DNA from: Baylisascaris procyonis
Lineage: Eukaryota; Nematoda; Chromadorea; Rhabditida; Ascarididae
Assembly (NCBI GenBank): GCA_037389465.1
Contig: JAZARR010000185.1
Location: forward strand, 1 to 64,000
Reading direction: 5' to 3'
DNA length: 64,000 nucleotides
Under the pieces are notes generated by a model. That model searched no databases and was not told the DNA's origin. It worked only from the letters and a program-made list of their open reading frames with translations. Positions 38,580 through 50,500 of the stretch are shown piece by piece (position 1 is the first letter of the stretch; every line of letters starts with the position of its first letter). Position numbers and translations under genes: made by a program.

Positions 38580-41500
38580 TTATATTTATATTTATATAAT
38601 GTCTAGGCATACACGTTAGGTGCAGGGTCATAAATGACATAACGTGTGCCTATGCACATAGCTGACTTCCATACACAATTGTTGCACCGCCATTAAATAT
38701 ATGAAAAACAAAATAATCTTTTTTTTAAATCGCAGACACCGGATATTTAAAAAGAGTAGCAATCCATTTTCGTATTAAAAATTGCAAACCTTGCAAGTGC
38801 TTGGATATAAGCATTCCTTTCGAGGGCCAAACGGAAAAGACATGCTATTCGGATGCCAAGTCGAAATCCTTGCAGACACCACGAGATTATATCGCTATCC
38901 TCCGATGTCTGCAGACCAATGCTGAATGCTGCCAGACAAGGCGTCCATGCTATCTACAAATGTTATCATTTCATTCAGCCATAATACCATATCCGCAAAT
39001 TTATTTTAACATTTATTGAAAAACTCAATCAGAATCATTCATCATCTACGTAGAAAATAATCAAGTGGTGCAAAAATTAAAAATTAATATCATAAAAATC
39101 CTCTACACAATCAGCCATCAGCATTAATGATGCAATGACAAAACCAGTCTTCCTGATGAGAAATCTCATGCATCAAACTGTGAGTCAATTCGACAGTATT
39201 CTCAACAATGAGGACCTCTTTGAACGAAAAGTGGTCCCCTTAGTCTTAAACTCCAAATTATAAAATATAGCCTTGCAAGCCACTCATCATCACGCCTTTC
39301 CATGCTACTATAAAGGTAAGCGCTTCTAAGGGAATAGCTGTCTGCCAATTACTCTGCAGAATTCTGTTTTGGTTCACAACTCCTACAATAAGCCATCTTT
39401 CCAATAACAGCAGCTCCGTTGCTTTTACGTGCATCCGCTGGCCGATCATGCATAGAGAAGGATTCAGTTAATACAGTTTTTATTACTCTCCCACCAAGTG
39501 ACCTTGAACATTAAATAAGACCTCATTCAGTGAACTGCTCTACCAAAACAAAAAACAAATTCGCCTGTCAATTAGGATCTGAATCATATCAGTCGACTGT
39601 CAGTTCACTTTGTTGCATAGCAATTTTGACAAGTCATATATACCGTACCTGCATATTATACGTTTGCATATAGGTACATATCTGCAATTAAGATCAAACG
39701 GATCCCGACAAACCTTAAACATCGGTCGCACGTGTTCGTAATGAGAAGCAGAGGTGAAAGCAGCTTCATAGTGCGAGGCAGCCTCCATAAGCGCCCTCGC
39801 TGTATTCGCCATTTGGGCTAGCTCGACGTTCTGCAGAAGTTTGCGTTGACGTTCGCTTGTTGCCGATGCATCTGAATAAGCTCAGATGAAGGCTAATGCT
39901 GGAATAACGAACTCTTCAAGTTCCAATCAGCGCTTTCCCTTTTACGCATTAAACAAATTACTGTAATCATTTGCAGATTTGCAAAAGCACTAAGTGATCC
40001 ATGTGAGCATCTCTGTTCGTTTTGGAGATCTCCAGTTTTCGAAGATAGGGCAGAAGTGGTGGGTTCACCCACAAATCCGAGAAAAGTAAAGTGGACGAGA
40101 AAAGCAAGAGGACAAATTAAAGCAAACATAGCTAAAACGAAAGCAAAAATTTGAAGCCTCGGAATGCCAAAGTGGTAGGAACAGGGTGCTTCACTTATTA
40201 TGTGCTGATCTTATAGCAATTTGACTCAATTTTCAGAAGCCTGACGCATTTTTGTCTTTGGAAAGTTCAGAGTGAACAAAGGTTCTAATTCAACAACAAT
40301 AATTTTTGTTTGCAGCATGATAGATAACTTTACAGTGCTAATGACTGAGCTCATAAATAACCTTTATGGTCTCATCACTAAAAACCCGCAGTGCAAACGA
40401 CAGATATCTTCTGTAATCTTGTTGTGATGCACTGCGACACTGCGTAAATTTGGCATTCTCTATGAAAGCACTTCTCAATTATCTGCAAACTTTAGCCACT
40501 CGTCCCATTCCTCAAAATATCATTGGAAGACTGTTTAACAATCACGTCAATCACTAAGACCAACATTGATGCCTTTTGAAAACTTTAGTGGGATTAGATC
40601 AACAAACCAAACTCACTCCTAAATCCCAAAATTTTGCTCGCCAAGTCCTTCTAATCAGCCTGCCATGGAAAGCTTCGATTCTACCTTAGATAGGGGGCGG
40701 CTCAGATACGCCTCAAAACACTGCTAAATGAGATTTGCTTCACATTACTCTGCAAAAATCAGCGACTAATCTACACGACAGCTCCACTCTGCAGAATATA
40801 CGCTCCTTCACTATTTATGAGAAAGGTTGAACTCAATTCCGCAACATCATATACTGTAGTTAAACTTACGAAAACGATTCTTGGACTTACACCCACAAAA
40901 TGCCTTTTGAGTCCCTGAAAGTGCACTTTAAAAGCACCTGAACTCTTAGATATAGCGGCTACACACGCTTCGGTATATACTTACCACTGAGGCCTAACCT
41001 TCCTTCGTTTCCTATCGAACATCTCACAAGCATGGCCATAATCGAGCAAGAGAGGTGGAACCATCACTAGACTACTTCACAAATTTCAAGGAAAATTCTG
41101 TCTTCCCGATCGATCTACAGAACAATGAACACGCTTGTAATTAGAATATCCCCTTTTGTACGAGCTAAAGTAATACAATTTTTGAAGGAACCCGTTCCCA
41201 ATTTTAATATATATTTCCAGTAATAAAGCACCACTCTTTATCACCGAAATCCTAGCCTCAATACTCCCTATACAATTCACTTCGTTTTACTCTGATCACA
41301 TACATTTCCAAAAGACAGAACAGAGAATAAAGACAGGACGACAAGTATACAATTAATTAAACTCAAAACAAATCTATGCCATGATCTTCTATACTCCTAT
41401 CTCTCAAGATCCACAACGTCAGCGAAGCAAAGACATCACCTTGATCCTTATGCACTGTCTAAGCCATGGGAACATTGCTGGTGTTGTGGTTTACAATATT

Positions 41501-44500
41501 CGACGATATACGAATTCTGAATGCTTCTCAGCAGATTAAAACGAAGCAACGTAGCCATAAAATTTCCTCAAATGGCAAGATGAGGTGTGTTGCCTCAAAC
41601 AGCCAATAATGCCCCATCAACTAACTCTGCTTGGGAAGCTTATTGTGGCCAGCTTTCATTTTGATCTCATTTCCGGCGATTTCGTCATAGATGTCCGAGA
41701 GATACTGTTGGGGCAAATCAGATTGATCGTTGATTCCACGATTCATTGCGATGTACTGTTCCTTTGTCATCTTATTACGTACCTTCAAAGAGATTTCAAA
41801 ACACTTCTGTTGACTCAATATGCATATCAATTACATAAGCCATGCCTCGATGACAGCTTAACCCGGCCTCCACAATTAAAGAAGAAAAAACCTGCAAGTA
41901 ACTCTTGAAGCTAATATCCTCTCAAGGACGGTGAGTATAGAAATCAAAGATCCCCATTTCAGTAAACAGGGCTGTTCGTCTACAGTAGCACTACCCATTC
42001 TAGTACCCAGAGCGTATTTGACTCGCGTGTTAATAAGGTTGCCTAAATCATTTTCAAAAGACAAATGCACTTAGACACGGCCATCAGCATATTTACGAGC
42101 GTGTATATTCTCCCTTCTACAAACCGCCAGAATTTGACGTTGCTTCGTTCTCAGGGTGGATTTATTTTCACTTAGTAATACTCACGCACTCACTTGATCC
42201 CACTTAAACCTTTCCTAAAAATCAATTAAAGTGCATGATTACGAATAAACTTATATTCAACTTGCCCCTTCATAAGCACTACTTAAGATAATAATAAGTG
42301 CTCGGCACAGTGAGGTATGTGTATCCGCTGGTCGTTCATTAGCACATTTTGTTAGCGCTGCTTTTCAGAACGATTGCTCACAAGACTGTGATGGCAGTCC
42401 AGTGTGAATTTGACAACACCATTGGCAAATGCTGGATTCCACGGAACTTTAACTGCATCGGTCGGTCACTCAAATTTCAGTCTTCTTCCTTCCCTTCCCT
42501 TTTCCTCGCTCCAACTCAGCGTAAAATATATCCGCATATCCAGCATTCAGCTTGGAACTCCGTTTACATTCGAATTGATAACTTTTAATAAGTGACAACT
42601 GATAACAAAGGTTCCATATGGAAAAACGCAGCTTTCATAAATTAAAAGCAAATTGAGTTCGATAAATTCAAACAATCATGAGAAGAACTCTCGCCTCTAT
42701 TTTTGGGGCCGCTTGGGAACAAAACTTTTCCCCCGTCCTCTCCTTCCACTTATTATGAGGTTGTGAATCAAGTGTTCAAGCATTGCAAACGCCCTTAAAA
42801 ACGTTGCCAATTCATGATCCTTGCAAATTCTGTAAACCGTCGAACGTCTAAAGTTGTCGAACTAAATGGCAAATTTGAAAACGCTTTTCGCTGACACCAA
42901 GTCATACGATTATAAATGAAAATGCCAAGAGTACCTGTGGGCTATGTAGATCGGTGGTCAACATGATGATCGAGTAGGCCAATACATACGCCGTATCTGC
43001 AGATGCGAATAGACCCAAACTGCAAATATCCTCCCCCTACTGCCTTTACAACTCAGCATTACCATTATATCATTATACAATTCAAGGCATGGCTTATGAA
43101 TATGCAGCTGAAAATATTCAGCTGCAACATTTATAACCGTTAAAATACTATTCCAATCGCTCATGAATTGCTCCCCTCCCTTTCCTCCCTCTCCTCATAT
43201 TCGAAAAATTTCCGTCAAAGATTTCTTATTCTCCACTCTTGGACAATCAATTCACACGGTTGAAAAGTAACCTCGGTAGCCTATCAATAAGTGATCTAAG
43301 ACCTTGGCAAAATAGCGATACGCAAATTGTGAGATAATAGTGAGTCACAAGACACCAGAAATTGATGAAGGAACTATGCTGTACGCCTATATGTGCTTCC
43401 AATGTAACCTTTTCTGACGTGCTCTATAGTTTAAAAACCGAGAAGCATCCCCTCTCAGTCTTTCTGTACATATAACTAAGCGATAGTACCAATGCACAAA
43501 TAAACTCAGAGTGCGCTTCCAAGTGTAACCTAGCAAACGACTATGCAAGATTTGCACTGTTTACATAGCTGGCAAATACACTCTACGACTCATCTTCCCT
43601 AATAAATCCAACCATATGAACGATCGTCAACCCAAACACATATCATCTGCAAAATATAACCATGATATGCATACTCCATTTAAACATAACAGTTGTATTC
43701 ACTTCCCCTTTACTATTTTTGCTTGTCAGTCAACTGCTCGGGGGTAATTCAATCATTATATAAACTGCCTCATCACTTTGAACAGATATGAAATCTTGGC
43801 TCCCCTACATAATTTTGAGGCCATTACTTTTCAATAAGCAATGTCGTTTTTCTTTTTATCTTTCCAGGTTCTTCGCTTCCTTATTATTAATTCTGCACCA
43901 AACAAATAAACAACATAATTGATGAACAAATAGGTAGAAAAATAAATCAACAAATAATTCAGTCATTCATTCCCGAAGAAATTATCTTCAAAACTGCAAA
44001 GGCAATGAAAATATTTCTCCGAAATTGAATATGTAAAATTAAAATCGGAAAGTAAAGACTAAATGAAATGCTTACTTTGGATTACATTCGCAATAGCGCG
44101 ATGCAAATTTCTCCATTAGTCGATCAATTTTTTGTGCCTCACCCGGCAATCTAAATCCATCCAAAAATTGACGCAATGCTGCCACGAAATCTTTGCCCGA
44201 GAAATCCATTTGATCGATATACGCATACATTACTTTCTTATTGAAACTGAAACAAATATTCCATTCGATCGGAATTGAAATAAATACTCAAAGTGAAAGG
44301 AATTAAATAACTGTTCATCCTGATAGCGCCACAATAAACATAAAAAATAACAGTAAAGGCGGCAAAGTAAAACGATAAACAACAGTGATATTCTGCAAAT
44401 GTATAAGATAATCACATAGCATTCTCACATACAATCAGTCATTCCTCAGCCTGTCACTTGCATCAGGAATGTCTGCAACATGGCAGCAACATTTTTGGTG

Positions 44501-47500
44501 TTTACTTCTTTCTTGTTATTCACAGAAAAGAAAACCTTTTATATAATCTACGGTCATCACCTTAAACCCTCTATTAGCATATTCGTTGACGCAAAAGAAT
44601 ATAAAAATGAAAGAAAAAATTTTTTGAACTTTCAGCTAGTACAATAAAGTTATCAATCAAGCGAAACTGAAATAAATCAAAAGTAGACAAACATTCAACA
44701 AAGAATGAAACAAATGAAATGCTTAAAAAAAGATAGCTTTGTGTTTGTCACTATGCTTATTTAAATATTGTAGAGGGCTTCTTTAAATCAATATTTTTAT
44801 TTGCATTTGCAACAAATGGCTTATTGAAAACTCAGTGCGCTGGACTAGAACAATTAAGGCAATGGGGACACCTCATTAATGGTGGCCGCCTATTTCAAAT
44901 TCTCTTCTCTGCAAGTGTACTTGATTTATACGCGATATGCACTTAATTTATACCTGAATTGCACTTAATTTATATATGATTTCGTACTTCATATGCACCT
45001 AATTCATACCTAAATTGCACCCAACTTGCATGTGAACTGCACTTAATACACGTCCTAATTCGGCACGAGAAAGACGAAGCAGAAAAACGAAAATCATGCT
45101 TTTGGAGGCCATTTGACAATTATGATTTGCAGCTGTTGCAAGGTAAGCGTTCTGCAGGCGCAATGCTTTTCTTTTGTATCACACTCCCAATTTCCCAAAT
45201 AATATCACCCAGAGAGTTTCGAGAGGGCGACACTGATGAGCGAGCATAGTTTCACAAAAACACACTTCTGCGTCGATGGTGTTTTTTACAATGTCAAATC
45301 ATTGCATGTGATATAATGTCAAACGATGTCGCAAATCTATTTTGATCGAATATTTCATTGAAAAGGGGCAACTCACTCATCTCCATCGCCCATATAATCA
45401 CCAACAACAGTTTTGTCAAGGCGATCTTCTCGATGGAAGAAAGCAGCAATATCTTCGGGTGATGTGCCGACAAGATCCCTTTCTTGAAGGTATTTCAATC
45501 CTTGCTTCGGCTTCATTGCAAACCTAAATACTTAAAGAGTGCTTCTTCGCCTATCACTTAGCAACATATATATTTTAAATATTCCATAACACTGCACATA
45601 TATAAACTACCTCCTCAAGAACACTGCCCCGTTTTCACTGTCGAAGAATCAATATCCGCAGATACACAGCCACCTTTTTTTCTCTCATCACAATTTCTCA
45701 GCCGATGCCACTAAAAACTTTTTCTTTATTTGGATATGGTCGGTAACAGTATAGAAGACAACAAACCTACGGTGTCCACAATAACATCTCAGCTATGGGA
45801 GTGATAGAGCATCTGTAGATAAAGGTTTCCCTCCATCAGCGAAACGATGATTAACACTCTTAATCCGAGGTGAAAATGCAAAGCTAAGATTGACATCATC
45901 ATCGAGATAGAAGAAAACAAAACAATTCAACAAGTTATGTCACGGCTTCTATCACACATTCGGCCAAACGACTTTCCCCTCTAGCCCCCACCTGGTAGCA
46001 ACACTTTTCGACTGCTGAAAATATGAAAGCTGAGCAAACATTACCTGAATAACGACTAAATTTCAAAATACCGTAGTTATCTTATAACTGTCCCACCAAA
46101 TTCTGCTTGGCAATTAACTGCCAGACTATAAAATGTCATCTTCTTAGCACATACCAAACTGTTTTATAAAGTTTTACAAATAACTGAAACAAACAGATGA
46201 ATGCCGTGTTCAATCGTTTCCTTCTTTTGTTTCAACTGCTCGAACTGATGTACTGTTGGTGAGTGAGGTGGCAATGATGAATCGAGATTTACACCCTCCA
46301 AACTGTCACCATCTGAAATAAAAAAATAAAATGCCAACAGTATTGTGATGTTGTACATCGTCATTCGATTAGCGCAATGGCTATATCAATTAGCTATCGC
46401 GGAAAGCTTTATAGTTCAATATTTTCTCTCACTTTATCATAAATAGAAAATAATACTAAATAATACTACCGATCACATAGGTCTTCATTAAAAAATCACT
46501 TTAACTGCACAAAAACGATGGAAAAGATAGTAAATCAGCCAATGAGTTGGCATTCATAACAGCGAATTTCAGACAAATCTTTGACGTAAAAATATACTCA
46601 TAAGTAGTAGTTGGAGACTTCTCTTCTCCTTCCTACTTCTTACTGATTCAAATTTATAACCGGAAGTACCAATGTAACCACCTTAAAAACAACTTCAGGA
46701 AATACTATTTTGAGATTTCAGGCGCAAGGCGTTTCCTGATCGCTCCGCTTACGCTGTTAAGACGTCTGTAGTTCGTTACCTCAAACAACGGTATGCACCT
46801 AACCGATGGAATAAGCATGTCAAATCCACCTTAAATGCTGCAGGTTCTGCGGGAAACGAAGCCAAAGAACTGCACTAAACCCACCATCTGATTCTTTTCT
46901 CAACCCGCCTCTCGTAATCTCCTCATGACATATAAGCCTTTGGTAAACCAAAATCAGCTACCAATTACAACAACAGAAAAGCAAAAAAAAAAGAAAGAAC
47001 TAAAAAACACATGATACATGGTACTTAAAGATAAAAAAGAAGCAGATATAAACGCGTCCAGTTAACCTTGTTGTGAGCCAGAATCATTCCCGCATCGCCC
47101 AACATAGACATCGTCGAACCAATCTACCATGCACTGAAGACTCTCCACTAGACACTTCAGTCCAAGAATACGCATCGACCGCTCTCTCTGCTTTTGAAGT
47201 ACTGCCGCCGAGTTGCCGAAATCCATTACACCACCACCCTGCAAGCTTTCATAGGCCGTCATGGACATCACTTCAATTGCTGCGATCGACTTCCTTCTCT
47301 TATAAATCATTTTCTTATCTCCTTGGTTAGCATAAACGTCGGGAATTTTCACAGCTATTTGCAGCTCAATTCGATAACGGAATCATCGCGAAATAGCACG
47401 ACAACGCATCAAGCTTTCAATGGTTTTACAGATTCAAAGACATTTCCTGAGCAACTCTCAACCAAACGAGTATTGCCAACTCTCTCATGTCCAATAGGTT

Positions 47501-50500
47501 TGATGAAGTTTGTTGAATGGATTATACTCAATTACGTCATAATTAAGCCACTCACGCTGATAGAAATTAGGGCCCTAAAACCATATCCTATACATAAGCC
47601 TGGACCAATTTTAGGAAACTATATCGAGAAAGAGCTAATAAGGTACCAACGTTGCAAGGGGGAGGAAATGAGCGAAGTCCGGAAACGATGGGACGGTTCA
47701 AGAAAGAAAACGGAAAAGCAGCACAGCAACGCGATCCCCCTCTCTCTTTTCTTAAATTGGCTGTCCTCACCTTAAAATCCTGGCGACGCTCTTCGATTGT
47801 AGCATCTAGAAACATGTGCTAAAGCATTCAACATACGATCTTTTCAGCGACCTTCGTGCCATAAAACAAAGTTAGTGCATCGCCCTGCACACTTTAATTG
47901 CAAAATTTTGCACTTATTTAAAAACTGGAAAAATCATCAACAAATAACTCGCTCGTGTTAGTGAACAATTCCAGTTAGAAAACATCCGAGTGGCCATTTT
48001 ATGTTGCCCTTCACTCCTAAAAAATCATCAATAATTTTCCCTCTCAAAGTTCTCCCTTTTCACGCACTGAAAGTATGCTTGAATTGCAATGTTATAATAA
48101 TCGAAAACGTCACTGCTTCATGCATTATAGTCAACGAACACTCACAAATGGGTCACTCCACTTTCTTGTAATTCCCTTAGAACGAATGACACCCTTCGTC
48201 TACATCCCCTCTACCTCTCGCTTTGAAGAACAATCAAAATGTCCACACACCTGTGCTATCTTAGAAATCCCGTTCACCATGCGCTCAAAAATATTCGTCG
48301 CGGTAAGGTTGCAGTCGTAATTCACATATATATCAACAAGACTTTGTGGATCCTCGCAAATCTTCTCCAGTGTATTTACGACGATCCATTTATGCTCGAA
48401 TGAACTTGAACTACTCTCCAGAATGGAGAAAATTATCTCCTTGAAGAATACCTGAAAACAATGCGTGGATTCATTTACCTGAGAGAACTGGACTCGGACT
48501 CTCTTCGAATTCATTCACACGTCCCCACTCATCAAACACTACATTGTATCAAACGACTGAATGGCTTCTCATTAATTATGCAAATAAACCTCTCAATGAA
48601 ACCGATCAACAAGCCGCGCCCCTTACTAGCCACAGAAAAAAAAAACGTTCTTCCGTATTTATGAACTCGTTGACCTAGAATTCACACCCTCCGGAAACTC
48701 ATGTAAATGAAAGAAGGAAAACCTTCTTTGGACACGCCACATCAAGCAGCTGCGATTGCACACGAAGACGCCGATCTTGGTCAATTGGTGGACGCATTCG
48801 TCCTGCCGCTGTTACTCTGACACCAGTGCCGCAAATCCAGTTCCAGAGTCTCCTACGCCGATGACCCACCTCCATCGCTCAACGCGTATTCGCCGCGCTC
48901 CCACTCGTCTTCACATCAATCCCGCGAAAACGACGTACCTTTCGTAACTCGAAAGTGGAGGTGTTGTGATGGACGACCGTGCTGCGACTCATTTTGCATA
49001 CATCGACCTCAGTGATATCTATTCTTCTCTACCCTATTATATTGCGCCTTTCCTTTGCGTGTTCCAAACCCGTTTGCTGTTCTGCGCGTTGATTCGGATT
49101 TTTTGATGATCTTTCGTGCTGTTCAGTTCAGTCAACCAGTTCAGTTAGCTAGTTCAGTGCGCCGGTTAAGCAAACTTCTATTCGTCAACTCGTCTCGCCT
49201 CGTTCAAACGGCAGTGACATACAATGTCTTAATGAATCTACAAATCCCTGAGGCAAAACTCGAAGTGCATAAAAGGGGAGCGCACTTGCTTGCAGCTTCA
49301 GTGTGTCGGTTTCGGTCTTCAACTCGGGCTCGAGCGAGGGCGGGTGCTTCGGCTTGGAGCAGCGTGCTGCGATCGCCGGTCATCGGAATCGCGCAAGAGC
49401 CACTACGCATAGTGCCGAGTCCCTGCTAGGGTTATCCCTTCGTCCTCTCCCGATCTCCCCGTTTGTGGTTCTGTGTCAATTCATTCCAAACGTTTAATAA
49501 AAACTTTAACCCCTCCTGCTGTGCCGGCTCCACACGGCACCTGGTAAGCCTCAAGAAAGAAACCAACCCTTACAAGTATGCCATACTACGGGTCAGATCA
49601 AGGCAAAGCTTACATTGGAGAAAGGAGGCTTATAATGCCCACAATTTTCCAATTCGCCGCATATTCGGCGGCATGGGAACCTACCAGAAAGCCAACGGAG
49701 GTAGCTTGGAACTTTGGCAATCAGTTTTCTCCATAAGTCGAGTGAAAAGTAACTTTAAGATGTCATATTAATTAGGTTAAGTCATAAACCCAAAATGTCC
49801 AGTTAGTCCTAGCGTATATAAACGTCATCTACTTGAATCCATATCTAAAGTCAATCGGAAAAAGATTCAAAACTATTAAATATGTAGCCATCTTAATCAC
49901 CCATAAAACACTCAAATTCTTTCAAATTAAACGTAAGAACGCCAACAATGAATCTATCGGTTTTTATCTGACAGCTCTGAATACAAAATCGCGTACCGCT
50001 TAGACATATAGGGACTGGCGAACTACGTAATCTTTCTTCCTCCCTTCCTTCCCATGGTCCGCCAACAAGAAGTCCCTTATTTGATGCAAGAGGCACCCAC
50101 ATCCACCCGGTCTTTAAGAAGTATTCAATAAGATCTTCTGCATTCCCCCCTCCTTCTTACTAACATTTGCTGTTCCTCCCTGACCTTTTGCATCCTATTC
50201 ACCTGACTAGTCCGTTTCACAATTTAATAACAAAAACAAAAACTCCCATATTTTAACCGACCGTATAGATCTTCCACAAGAGACTCGCTTTCTTGTGATC
50301 AAAACAGTGCAAAGCGAGAATCAGGCTGATGCAAAATGCGCCATATTTTTATATTAGGTATCTTTAAATGTCAAACCTGGTTCCGAAACTGACAAATCAA
50401 CGTGAAATATGGCAGAGAAGGGCATCATTAAATACGAACCAAACTATGTACCTAGCCTGAGTTGCTCTCGAATTGAAAATAAAGTGCAGATAGGCGGATA

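Larger units (their letters stand above)
48722..49534 (+). mobile_element. 5'-truncated Ty3/gypsy-like LTR retrotransposon (pol tail + LTR)
   Basis: Inserted in ARF-GEF intron 8, antisense to the gene. It contains the extreme 3' end of pol, a purine-rich run, and one LTR with TGT...ACA ends. Base composition is clearly more GC-rich than the surrounding intron. Upstream gag, protease, RT, RNase H and the 5' LTR are absent in the window, so the copy cannot be autonomous. The family is inferred from the pol C-terminal motifs. Confidence 0.7.

Noticed and set aside
45057..45069. aattcggcacgag, identical to a classic cDNA-library EcoRI adaptor
   Set aside because: It falls at the end of the degenerate 22-bp tandem array, where units read ...aat|tgcac; the string is a plausible variant of that boundary and continues seamlessly into intron sequence. 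Most likely coincidence, though read-level checking would settle it.
49055..49429. 124-codon plus-strand ORF with arg/ala-rich end
   Set aside because: It lies entirely within the putative LTR, whose GC-rich sequence lowers stop frequency; no protein family recognised.
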